From contig JAAVVG010000001.1 in assembly GCA_012976225.1 (NCBI GenBank), forward strand, positions 1,736,001-1,800,000: a stretch of DNA of 64,000 nt. The letters are read 5' to 3'. Position 1 is the stretch's first letter; every line of letters begins with the position of its first letter. The notes below the pieces were generated by a model, which saw only the letters and a list, made by a program, of their open reading frames with translations, was not told the DNA's origin and did no database searches. This DNA is from Golubevia sp. BC0850. Lineage: Eukaryota > Basidiomycota > Exobasidiomycetes > Golubeviales > Golubeviaceae. A program made the position numbers and the translations under genes. This document shows positions 33,606 to 44,165 of the stretch, in pieces.

Positions 33606-34780
33606 TCATCTCCCTGAAATCGGAACTTCGTTCCTTCGACCGCCGCTGAAAAAGAAGGGAAGGTTTTGGATTGGAGCGAAAGTCAAGTCAGTCCGCAAGC
33701 TTTTGCCCAATGAATGAGCTTCTATCAAATCTGGAATGAATCAATCTCAACTCACTCGAGAACCTCAGGACAGCGTAAAGCAGCAGCTAAACCTCCCTGA
33801 TGACTTAAGAACAAAGTGGGATCCTTCTCAGGTCCCTTTTTCTTTTGCCTCAAGATGGCAAAGGCAGAATATTCAGTTCTTGCTTTGACGAAATGGTTGC
33901 GATGTCTCCTGGCTCTTTTTTCCCACTCATCGAGTTCTTCCTTGTCTGTATCGTACTCATCCGACTCAAGTCCTTCTACAGAATCGTCATCAAGTCAAAA
34001 TCATATTTGTCATATTTTTTCTTGGTTTCATGATATTCTGCCTCCTCTTCTTCCAGTACCCAATCATCTTCAGCTTTAGCAGACAGATGCAGAGGTTTCC
34101 AACTGATCATCCTAACCGCGCCTATCTCTTTAAAGTGATGACTGAAAGCGACCAGTCAATCTTGATCTTTTAAAGCTTCCTTTTCAGAATCTGACTTAGA
34201 TCTCTTTAAAGGAACTCACTCTGCTTTTATCTTTGATGTTCTCAATCTCGACGTCTAACTCTGACTCTGAATCTGCTCCATCGTCTGAACCTAATTCCGA
34301 ATCCGAATCAAAATTATCGCATTCTAACTTTCTGATCTGCCATACATCTCGATACTGACCCAAAAACTTGACACTCTGAACTGGTGGACTGGTTGCATTC
34401 TCGTCCATGACTTTTTGCAGTGCCATCTCGTTCCAACCCTTGAACAGAAATTTGCTAGTGATTTTCTCGTCTTTTTCTGTATCTTCGCCGTAAACCTCTG
34501 TTTCGTAAGCGGGTCTCTCATGCAGGTGATATGATATTTGAGATAGGATAGGATGAAATTGGACTTGATCTCCGAGTTTGAACTTTCTTTCAGTAGCATC
34601 TTTGTTGAGAGTTGCACAGAACAAAGCTTCTTGAATTGATCGAATTTGGCAAGAATCTGAGAATGACTCGTTCACACCTCTGATTCTTTTGAGATCGTAA
34701 TAAGATAGATAGGACAGTATTCTTAGCCAAACTTCAGGATTAAGAGGATTTGCAGTTGCAGGTGCTTTGCTGGCAGTCAT
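33606..34780 (-). CDS. F-box-like protein, gene model broken by a frame change
   Basis: Exon 1 (34220-34780) encodes MTASKAPATANPLNPEVWLR and an F-box-like helix set (ILSYLSYYDLKRIRGVNESF), then about 120 further residues ending in an acidic Ser/Asp tail. A 94-nt intron (34126-34219) leads to a second coding block from 34125 (AVRMISWKPLHLSAKAEDDW, then a Glu-rich stretch). Near 33986-33992 the coding signal moves to another frame and continues (YDTDKEELDEWEKRARRHRN, AFAILRQKKKGPEKDP, SHQGGLAAALRCPEVLE). A final exon after TTTTTCAG at about 33653 ends at 33608 or, in another frame, at 33561. Either one base is missing here, or a weak intron (GTACTG donor) removes the join. The product probably recruits substrates to an SCF ubiquitin ligase. 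Confidence 0.6.
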
Positions 34781-35002
34781 TTCTAAAATCTGCGACGAGA
34801 ATCATGACATTAGTAAAAGCATTCTTCTGAATCTGAATCTAATACTGTTACGGCAGTGACCTGGTTTCGATCCGATCTTTCGATCCGAGGAGTGGATGTA
34901 CTGAAGCAAGAGACAACTGGCTCGCCATCCAGAGCTTCCACGCTTTCAAGATGACGCGAAGCTGTTCCCTTCCCAACCTTCTCTTGATTTCTCCCTTTCA
35001 AG
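34781..35002. promoter_or_regulatory. Divergent promoter between the F-box gene and RFC5
   Basis: 222 bp between start codons. A 70-codon minus-strand frame runs across it (34810-35019) and overlaps the RFC5 start, so it is taken as chance. No known motif was found. Confidence 0.4.
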
Positions 35003-37019
35003 ATGCTTTTCGTAGACAAATATCGACCAAAATCATTAGATGATCTACATTATCATGAAGATCTATCAGACAGACTTCGTTCTTTGGTGAGTTGACCCAA
35101 TCCCACAATTCCAATCTTCCTTCATAAATCTCCTTTCCCTTCATCTTCCAGTATCTTCACACAAGCTCCCGCTTTTCTAACATTCAATCTGTTCTATATT
35201 TACTATTCTTCGTTTCCCTCGCGTTTCACAACAGTCTGCTCATGAAGATTTCCCTCATCTCTTGTTCTATGGACCTGCTGGTGCGGGTAAGAAGACCCGC
35301 GTCATGGCTTTGATGAAGGAATTGTATGGTCCAGGTGCTTTAAAGGTCAGTAGAACAGATTGAATTCAGTGGATTTTGATTGGAGGAGTGGAGTTCCAGG
35401 GAAAGAAGGAGGGCGTGGGTGAAGAAGCAAGGATTGAGAAGCAGCAGATTGAGCTCGACAATAGCTGCTGTACCCCAACGATATCTGACGTTGATCATGG
35501 AGAGCCTGCTTCATGATTATCTCAAAAGTGCTAGACAGCTGACTAAGGCTATAGATTCTCTGAGGGCATGAAGGGGTTGCTCATCCTATCTCTCTCCCCT
35601 CCATCTCCCACTTCCAACCACCGATTGTCTCCCTCTTTCCCACTCCAAACAGCTCAAAATCGAACAGAGGACCTTTTTAACTCCATCAAGGCGTAAGGTT
35701 GAAGTCAACATCGTCAGCAGTTCGTATCACATCGAGCTCACACCGAGGTGAGTCTATCGAGCTGGCTATGAGCGAGCTGGGAAAGGGGCTATGAAGAGTT
35801 GAGGGACGCAAAAGAGGCTCCCGAAAGGCTTTGAAGCCATGTTTCTGTGCTCTGTCAGCTTCGAAAGTCTTTGGTCATAAGCCTTCGTCAGAGCAGCGAC
35901 TTACTTCCCCTCCCGCCACCTCTTCTCGAACGACACAAACAGTGATGCTGGAAATTATGATAGATTGGTAGTTCAAGATATCTTGAAGGAGATTGCACAG
36001 ACTCAGCAGGTTGATGTGAATGCTAAGCATAGGTTCAAAGGTGAGTCTCGAACCAATCCCCATCCAAGAGTCGAACACATGCGTTACATTAGTCACCTTG
36101 CTCGCTGCAAACTTCTCATTCCACCATTAGTTAAAACTAGATCTATTACTGACCATCTCGAAATCGTCATCTTGTGTCATACTCTTCTCTCTTACCCCGC
36201 AGTGGTAATCATCAACGAAGCCGATTCTCTCTCTCGTGATGCTCAATCAGCACTTCGTAGGACCATGGAAAAATACATGGGAAACCTAAGATTGATTCTC
36301 TGCGCAACTTCAACTTCCAAGATCATAGCTCCAATCCGATCAAGATGTCTTCTAATGAGAGTAGGTTCACCAAATGCTGGTGAAATGTTGAAATGCTTAA
36401 AACACGTTTCTAAGAAGGAGAATTTTTTTCTTCCAGATGAAGTAGCTAATGCTATTTATGAAGATTCGAATGGGAATTTAAGAAAGGCTATACTGGTTCT
36501 AGAAACCTTGAAGTCTCAAAATAAAGATCTGATGAAACTTCAGAACAAACCAGATATTGGGATCGCTAAACCTGATTGGGAGATTTATTCAAATGAAACT
36601 GCAGAGATGATTATTAAGGTTCAAAGCCCTGAGCAATTGCTATTGGTTAGAGCTAGAATGTATGAACTTTTAGTTCATGCTATTCCTCCTAGATTGATTC
36701 TTAAAACTTTGGCCGATTATTTGGTTACCAAAGTTGATGAATCTATTAAGGAAAAAGTCATTGAGAAGGCTGCTATGTTTGTGAGTCGAAAGGGCTTGAT
36801 TCGAAAAGTTGGTGGTTGGGCTCTCGAAGATCACAGTTGAGAAAGATAGTTCGAGATGACTGACCCTTTTTCTCACCATCTTGGAACCCACAACCCATTC
36901 AGGAACTTCGTTGTCGTACTGGATCAAAAGCCATCTTCCACTTAGAGGGATTCGTAGCTCAAGTCATGACTATTCAAAAAGCTGTCTACATGGGCCTGGA
37001 TGAGATTGATTGGGAATGA
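35003..37019 (+). CDS. RFC5: Replication factor C small subunit 5
   Basis: Subunit of the clamp loader that places PCNA on primed DNA in replication, and of related checkpoint loaders. Exons are 35003-35086, 35235-35345, 35653-35747, 35943-36040, 36203-36780 and 36903-37019, in phase, giving 360 residues; the family is about 350. Marks are the start MLFVDKYRPKSLDDL, a Walker A of the RFC5 type with GKK (LLFYGPAGAGKKTR, residues 37-50), and VVIINEADSLSRDAQSALRR, where NEAD at 134-137 replaces the DEAD of other subunits as expected for RFC5. SRC-like sequence IIAPIRSRCLL and the C-terminal HLEGFVAQVM and DEIDWE follow. The variant Walker residues fit the known ATPase-inactive subunit. Confidence 0.95.
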
Positions 37020-37313
37020 GGAGACGTTGAAGGAAAGAGCTGAATTCTCCTGTCATTGTATTTTTAGTGATTCTTAACAAATGGTGATTCTTGATTGAAC
37101 TGTCGTGAGAAACGAGGGAGTGCGATGTCATTGTCAGCCACTCGGTCGTTCTCTTGGATGAGCCCTCGCTTGAACCTTCTCCCGGAACTTTTGAGACCTG
37201 GAGAAATCTTTAATGAAAGAGACAGAAATAGGATCATATAGGATGTAGGAAAGTAACACAGTATGTATCTGAAATGTACGTTGAAGGCGGTGGCAAATCC
37301 ACTCCAACTGCAC

Positions 37314-37549
37314 CTATTTTGTTCTGCGCCTCAAAGCTCGATCCAACGACTTGAGACATTCTTGAACAACCAAAGCAAGATGTTGTAGTTTTCCCCAAGC
37401 AGCACATTGAACAGGAGGGAGAAGCCGAGACGAGACTGGATCAGCTCCATAAATAGACAATTCAAGGTCAGCTCTCGCATCCCCGCAATTCCTTCTTTTT
37501 CCCTCTCTTTCAGCTCTTCTTTCTTCTCAACTTTACCATCCAACTTCAT
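37314..37549 (-). CDS. Possible short gene or last exon, unknown
   Basis: A minus-strand stretch ending at TAG 37314-37316 has a coding look: ADLELSIYGADPVSSRLLPP, VQCAAWGKLQHLALVVQECL, KSLDRALRRRTK. The ATG at 37547-37549 gives MKLD and a GTAAAG donor. Joining 37537-37549 to 37314-37471 is in phase and yields 56 residues. The acceptor is purine-rich, so the true 5' part may be different or further upstream. It lies convergent to RFC5. No family is recognised. Confidence 0.25.
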
Positions 37550-37975
37550 TCATATATCAGAATATTACCAGTTCAGGTAAGTCAGGTCGGAGTAATGTGT
37601 TTGTTTGGTGGTTGGAATCGTCCAGAGGTCACAAGCATTCCTCTTATTCTGACAGCTCGAGATGAGTCTCGCAGCATTCTCATCCCGACTTTCACTAATC
37701 CTCCATAGCTCCATCCTTTCCCTTACGGTTGGCTCCTTTGCCTCTCTTCAACTTTACTCCTGCTTCTGCATTGCTCATTTAACTCCGCAGAACGCTTGAA
37801 CTTTTTCAAACCTTGGATTCCATTTATACCTCGCCTCTCCTTCTGATCTTCTCGATCTTCCCTCTTCTCTTCTCTTCTCGTCTCTTCTATTACCCTCCTT
37901 CAAGCTTCAAGACACTCTTTTTCTTTTCGTTTCTTCAAACTCTATTTTCTTCCTTTCTTTTTCACATCTCAAAAG
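37550..37975. other. Promoter and leader region of the GH105-like gene
   Basis: 426 bp, strongly pyrimidine-rich from 37800 to 37970. A TTTATA element sits near 37823-37828, about 150 bp before the ATG. Nothing else recognised. Confidence 0.4.
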
Positions 37976-39540
37976 ATGAAGTTCACCCTCTCTTTGCTTC
38001 TTCTTGCCACCGCTCTGTCCTCCAATGCAGCAATCCTTAAATCCCGAGCTCCTGCCTCCAACTCTACCTTCATCGAAACTGCCAAAGCAGGTATGACCAC
38101 CGGTCTTCGAGCTTCTTGGGAACATGGAGCTGCTACTGCTGCTCTAATCGAGCACGACGGTCCCAACTTCTCTCCTTTCTCCAAGGTAAGCGAAGAAGGA
38201 TTGCTATCGAAGCGAGGTGAAGAAGACCCACTCACGGTCTCTCCATCTCTTTGCGCCTATACAGAACTTCCTCTCCGGCCAACCTCCTATGCAAGTCCTT
38301 CGAATGGCTCAATCTGCGGTGGCTGCTCAAGATTCGTTGGGTCGTCTGTCTTCTAGAGTCTCTGGAGATGAACAAACAACGGGAGGACAGAGTGGATCAA
38401 GCGTCGATTCTGCTTCTTCTCTACATGCAGTGCTTGTCGGAGCTCACTGGGAGAACTCGATTCAGAACAATCAATTGCAACAGGGTGGCTTCTTCTCCAA
38501 GGGTGCTATCAACCAGTTAGATTACGTTGTTAACAAAGCACCAAGAGCAACAGCGGGAGTCTCCCGAGGTGCCATTTCTCACAAGAACGTAGGTTAGTTT
38601 CGAAGGGATTTTCTCTGAGAAGCATCCAACCATTTTCTCTGCTGCTTCCTGGGGACGCTTAGAGGCGTAAGGGTTCTGATCCTCTCTCTCACTTCTACTT
38701 CGACAGGCGTCCAACTCTGGGCTGACTACGTTTGGATGAGCCCACCTTCTTTGGCCACCTATGGTCTTTTCACAAATGACAAAGATCTCTTACAACAAGC
38801 CTACGATCAGATCAGACTCTACAGGCTCACTTTGCAGGATCCCAAGACCAAGCTCTGGACTCACATCTTCGACTACGATACTTCAAAGTTCATTGATCAG
38901 AACCTGTGGAGCACTGGCTTAGGATGGGTAACCGGAGGGATTGTCAGAACCTTGGCTGCCATCTCTAAGGTGAGTCAAGAGACTGTCAAGCTGTTGATGG
39001 GGTCGACCTCTCTGACACTTTTGCCCTCTTCTCCTCTTTACTTGCAGTCTTCATTCTCTGAAGAAATGTCCAGCCAGAAAACTGACCTCCTGAACTGGGC
39101 TGAAGAGATCCTCACAGCTGTCTACCCTTTCCAAGACAACTCGACAGCTCTGTTCCACAACTATGTGGATCAAACTGACACCTTCCTCGATACGGCTGGA
39201 TCTATGTTGATTGCTTGTAAGTAAAAGAGAATCGTCATAGTCTATCTTGTTGGTCTCTCTTCTGACTCTTGTTTCCGCCGCTTCTCCCAAATCAGACTCG
39301 ACCTTCCGTCTCGCATCTATGAAATCAGGAGTAGTCGATCAAGACATCCCAAAAGCAGAAGCCATCTACCAAACTGTTCAATCTTCAATGGACGTCTTAG
39401 GAAACTTCGGTCACGATACGGTAGATGTGTTAGCTTTCAGTATCCCAGGAAAGACGACCTCCGTCGAAGCTTATGCATTTGCGGTCTTGCTCGACGCTGC
39501 TAGAAGGGATTACAATCACAGCAACGTCACTAGCATTTAA
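37976..39540 (+). CDS. Secreted six-hairpin glycosidase, GH105/GH88-like
   Basis: Five exons (37976-38185, 38265-38592, 38707-38969, 39048-39216 and 39296-39540) encode 404 residues. The start MKFTLSLLLLATALSSNAAI is a clear signal peptide, so the enzyme is secreted. The pattern VQLWADYVWMSPPSLATYGL, LWTHIFDYDTSKF, DQNLWSTGLGWVTGGIVRTL, DNSTALFHNYVDQTDTFLDT and AGSMLIA fits the alpha6/alpha6 barrel of unsaturated rhamnogalacturonyl or glucuronyl hydrolases (GH105/GH88). The Asp in WADYV is the likely counterpart of a catalytic acid. Such enzymes finish pectin or glycan breakdown by removing unsaturated uronic acid. The exact substrate is not readable, and the sequence is divergent from bacterial members. 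Confidence 0.8.
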
Positions 39541-40243
39541 AAGGAGATTATACTTTCATCCACATACACATATCTAAACTCAACATCTATTCCAGTCTTG
39601 CTCTTCCTTTCTCTTTTTGTCTCTTCCCGAACCGTCATTGCAGTTGTCTCTTACACCCTCATTTGTCTCTTGTTCTCGTTCTCCAGCCTTGCGATAGCTC
39701 TGCGTTAATTTACTGTATCTTGCCATTCACTTTGTAAATGATCTATTTCTTGATGCTCTTGATATGACTTCGATTGAAAGGAAAGTGAGAGAATTCTACA
39801 CAGTCGAAAAAACGTGGCGTTCCAAGTCAATCTCTGACGCACAGAAGATAGATGTAGAAATTTCAGACGATTCTTGAAGCAGAACATCAGGTCGAAATTG
39901 GGAAGACAAACCAGAGAAGAGAGATTGGCAGCCCGAAGAACAGGACTCAAGATCGAAAGGTCGCTTTCAAATCAATTGCATTATAGAGTCTCGGAATTTA
40001 AACAAAGAGTTCAAATATAAAAGTACAGAAAGATTAAGAAGCCAAGGAGAAAGAGAGAGAATGTGATTTGAGTCTTGAATAACTTTTCGACTTCTTGTGT
40101 TGGACTTGAAAAGAGAGCGGTGACTTGATGATTTGGAACGGGAAAGCAGAAATTTACAGAGAATAAAACATTGTCCTTGTTGAAGAAGAAAGCAGGAGCT
40201 AGGCAGAAAAGCTAGAACTGAAAGAGAGTTTCCTCACAATCCA
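39541..40243. other. Convergent 3' region
   Basis: 703 bp between the ends of the GH105-like gene (plus) and the DUF2015 gene (minus). A-rich on the plus strand from 39770. Minus-strand frame 39705-39950 is unsupported. Confidence 0.45.
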
Positions 40244-41001
40244 TCACCTTGGACCGAGAGAAGTGATAGCCTTTGAATCTAGAGGGATACCAGTCAATGG
40301 ATCTACGTTGTTATTCCGTAGAGTATCTTGAAGGTATCTGAGTCTTGCTTCATCGAAGGTCTGTTTTGGAAAAGTGGGTAGGACGGAAAAGTCGCAGCAA
40401 AGAGGTGAGCAACAGCAGAGTCTCCAAGGAATGAGATCTTGAAACTGAACCGTCGTTTTCTCTAGAAGTTATAAGGTCTGCCTTTGAAGTTTAAACCACC
40501 AGATTGTTCGGATGGTCTTCACCCGAACCAATGAACCAACCATGTCCTTCTACCTTCCACGGCTTGGACTTCCGGATTGTCTCTCATTCAACTCACCAAT
40601 CCATGCCTCTCCATGAGTGTATGAACAGCATTTGACCCTCTAGGATCTAGTCCCGACCTAGAATCTCCATCTCTTATGTTCGCCTCGATGTCAAACAACG
40701 TGGAATTCAAACCAGCTCTTTGATTTGAGACCCAATCGAAGCCTGGTAGTCGAGAGTAAGAGGGGCCTCCTTGAGCTGAGTTTGAAGTTAAGAATGGAGG
40801 TAATCGGTCTTGAAGGTTTTGAGGTAACAGAGGGAGAAGACGTGATCGAGAAAGATAGAGGACTGGAGGAGAGAGGAGAGGGAGAGATGGATTGTTGGGT
40901 TGAGATGGAGTGAAGCTCAGGGATCGACGTCAGCTTTTGTTTGACTTACTGAATAGAATTGTGAGAACTACCAAACTTGGTAGAATCAAAGAATAGAACA
41001 T
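40244..41001 (-). CDS. UPF0357/DUF2015 small membrane-anchored protein
   Basis: Found by joining three short exons, 40950-41001, 40597-40775 and 40244-40360, with exact phases, giving 115 residues; no long continuous frame marks it. The start MFYSLILPSLVVLTILF is one hydrophobic anchor. The remainder matches the fungal DUF2015 (UPF0357, yeast YCL012C-like) pattern: STLFDIEANIRDGDSRSGLD, HTLMERHGLTFDEARLRYL, NNNVDPLTGIPLDSKAITSL. The family function is unknown. Size, N-terminal anchor and the FDEAR and GIPLDSKA motifs all agree, so the identification is firm although the role is not. Confidence 0.85.
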
Positions 41002-41590
41002 CTAAAGGGGTTGTTCAATGGAATGATGATGACGTAGAGAGGCTTCAGGTCAGAGAGAACCTCGAACACAGTGTGACAGTGACAACAGTTGCTTCAGTTT
41101 CAAATTTCTCTCCTTCTCTCTTGCAACTCACCGGAATCATCTTAGATGAAGCCTTCTATTTTGGCTATGAGATCCAAATATAAGCTCCACTTTGCTGTTC
41201 AGAGGAGAACTTCCTTCGACAATTCACACCATGATCAGCCAACAATAAGCAGGAGTCAGGACTGGATTGAGGCAAAGGTTTAAACTCTCTTATTCCGCAA
41301 ATCCTTCAAAGTTATAACCTCCCTTCAATTAGAGATCAGATACTTTGATTGTCACATTCTTTCAGCCAACGGAATTTGAAAGCCGCCAATCTTATCAAAC
41401 GTTTCTCAAAAAGGTTCTTCTCTTTCTTCATTCCCATTTTCGTTCTTCTTTGTCTCTTTCTTTTCGAACACCTGCTGGATCAGGTCTCTTCTCTTTTCAA
41501 ATTCTTCAAGATCCACTACTTTAAATCACAGTTTGTCTCACAGCATTCAAGAAGATTCAGAGACAGGCATAGGTTCGAGTCGCCTCCGTG
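41002..41590. promoter_or_regulatory. Divergent promoter region between DUF2015 and DUF6533 genes
   Basis: 589 bp between divergent starts. No TATA box or known site seen. Plus-strand frames at 41349-41727 overlap the DUF6533 start in other frames. Confidence 0.4.
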
Positions 41591-43712
41591 ATGGACATCA
41601 ATACAATGGATCCTTTCGACTCTGCTCGACTCTACATCACTTGTCTAGCTTCTATAATCTTCTACGACTATCTTTCAACGATTGGACTAGAAGTTCGATT
41701 CATTTGGAAACCACTTTTCATTCGTAACAAAGAGGGAAAGAGAAGAACTAGTCTGAACGGTTTACAGGCTTTATTCTTTTTCGTCATTGTCAGATATGTC
41801 GCTTTGGTTATCTTTGCAATTCAAGTTGCAGGCTTGTTTATGATCTGGTCTCCAGAGAAATGCAAGAGTGTAGTTGGTGAGTTCCTTCTTCCCAGCCATG
41901 ACCCTTTCAGTCATGGGTTCAGAGATCGCTTCAATCCGTCTCCCTAGCTTTTTCTGACTTTCTGACTGCACCCTATTGATTTTGAAAATCTACAGCCTTT
42001 CAGTCCTACGCATCAGTTCTGGTCAACATGGCTGCGACTTCTCTGCTTTCGTTTCGAGTCTCAGCGATCTGGGCTCGCAACAAAGGGATCACCTTCGTTC
42101 TGGGCCTGATCATCTTAGTTCAGGCCATTTGTCTCTTCTATGTCAGCTCCCAGACGAAACCTTTAGAGACTGGGTTCTGTGTAGGTGGATCGGACCAGAC
42201 TCCCGTCCTCTACCTTTATTGGTCGTCTCCAATGATCTGTGACCTAGCACTTATCGGACTCACGCTCTCTAGAGCTTGGACGCTCAAGAGGAAGAACATC
42301 AAACAGAGGACGGTACAGTTGATAATTAAAGCTGGGGTGAGTGGAAGAAGAGCATTGAAATGAGATCTCTTTGGAGTGGGAGACGTCGAGAAACAGCTCT
42401 GACCACCCCTTTTTGTTCTTTTGCATACCCTTGTCAACTACAGCTCTTCTACTGTGTCGGAACATTCTTCTGCAATCTAATGTCTGCAACTTTGGACGTT
42501 AAGAATGGTCGTCAATTCAAACCCATCACAGTAACTCTAGCTCTCTTAGGAACTTCAATCATTTGTTGTCGAACTTGTTTCTCAATGGCCAAACACACTT
42601 TCAAGCTCGCAGAACAACTTCAATCAGACATCAACGATAAGGTCAACGCCGAAAGGAATGGAAGTGGAAGTGGTCGAATAGGGAAGATTACCAATTCTGA
42701 AGGATCAAGTAACAGTCCAATCTGGAAGGACGATGAAGAAGAAGAGAAGGAGCTGGATTGGAGAGAAAGAAGGTTAAGGATTTCAGTTCAGAAAGATCCA
42801 GGTTATGGAAATCTGAATGAAAATAGTACTTCAATCTTGAGGAGATCGATCAGCAATGCAGCGAGGCCTGTTTCTAGAGGCTCGGTTAGCTCAAGAAGTA
42901 ACAGCGTTAGGTCTAGTGTTCATTCTCAAATTCAAACCTTTGAAAGTAATGGAAGTAGAGGAAGTTATGGTTCTCAAAAATCTACTCCAACTAATCTTTA
43001 CATCAAGTCAAGTGATGGAAGGATCAAATCTTCTGAAACCTTCGATTCTTTCAAGCTCTATTCAACTCAATCAGTCGAAGAGAATGAAAGCCTCAGAGAA
43101 ACTAGGATCGAAATGGTGGAATCTGAATCTGAGAGGCATTCTTCTCTGACGCACGATCCTAGGTTTGGAAACGATCTTTCGATCTCTTCAAATCATGATA
43201 GCAGTAGAAGCCAACGGAGAGGTGGAAATTCCGCAAGTAGAAGTAGAAGTAGTCAACATGCCACCTTCACGGGACGAAGAACGGTGAGACCTAAAACAGC
43301 ACCGAATCATTTTTTCACCTCTAGAGCTCAACCTAAAGATTCAATTAGTCGAGATTCCTCCTCTCAAAGGAGCAAAGGAACCAAGGTCTCTCACAGCAGA
43401 AGTCACTCCCAAGTTTTGAACAGAAACAGTACAAGCACTACAGCTTCAATCTCGACTTCAAGAGCAACTCACTCTCATTCTCATTCTAGGTCTTGCTCTC
43501 GAGATCGTCAAGGAGATGGTTTATCTCTCCAATTAAACATACCTGAACCAAGCTCAAGCTCAAACCTCGACTCTCATTCAACTTCTAACTCTCGCTCTTG
43601 GCTTTCATCTTCAGACATGATTCAACCACCCACTCCTTCAGTTGATGAAAGAGGCCATAGAAATGGTCATTACAGAGGGGATTCCTATGGATCATCTCCT
43701 GCTTATTTCTAA
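41591..43712 (+). CDS. DUF6533-type seven-transmembrane protein with long Ser/Arg-rich tail
   Basis: Exons 41591-41876, 41996-42336 and 42444-43712 are in phase and encode 631 residues. About the first 260 residues form roughly seven hydrophobic helices, starting with ARLYITCLASIIFYDYLSTI, the opening typical of DUF6533 integral membrane proteins of basidiomycetes, followed by EVRFIWKP, a basic loop, and later WSSPMICDLALIGLTLSRAW and FCNLMSATLDV. The remaining 370 residues are hydrophilic, with Ser/Arg/His repeats (THSHSHSRSCSRDRQGD), probably a cytoplasmic phosphorylated tail. The family resembles receptors in topology, but no ligand is known. The long tail is the unusual part. Confidence 0.8.
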
Positions 43713-44165
43713 GAAAGTCACGTATCATTCCAAATTCTTCTTGAGGATATAAGGAGATTCTTCGACCTTTTTTTACGTCCAAGCCTTCATGTCGAGTATT
43801 AGATTCTCGACAAATTTTTTTGCTTTCCCCTAACCCAGATATCTCATTCAAGAACTTTTTCAACCCACCTTCCCACTCTTTTGTTTCCTCGGTCTTTCTG
43901 AACTCTCACTTCACCTTCACTGTAATTCTTTTATTGTACTTTAACTTTATTCAACTTTTTAATCTCGAATTTGTTTCCTTATCTTCTCCTCTACATAAGT
44001 TCTTTCGAAAGTGCGTGGAAATACAAAAGCGTCAAAACAGGACTCCGTGAAGATATTGGGTAGAGATAGAATCGAAACGTTTCGCTTCCAATCCTCTCAA
44101 TCTATCTCAAGAAGACACTTCTCAAACCCTCTAAGAAACACTTTGAAATTACGAAACATGAATAA
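43713..44165. other. Convergent 3' region between DUF6533 gene and MED4
   Basis: 453 bp, T/C-rich. It should hold two 3' UTRs. No gene recognised. Confidence 0.45.

Noticed and set aside
34810-35019. 70-codon minus-strand ORF in the RFC5/F-box promoter
   Set aside because: It overlaps the RFC5 start antisense, lacks homology and fills a 222-bp divergent promoter.
41565-41590. tRNA B-box-like GGTTCGAGTC
   Set aside because: No A box, acceptor stem or anticodon arm lies upstream at the right distance.
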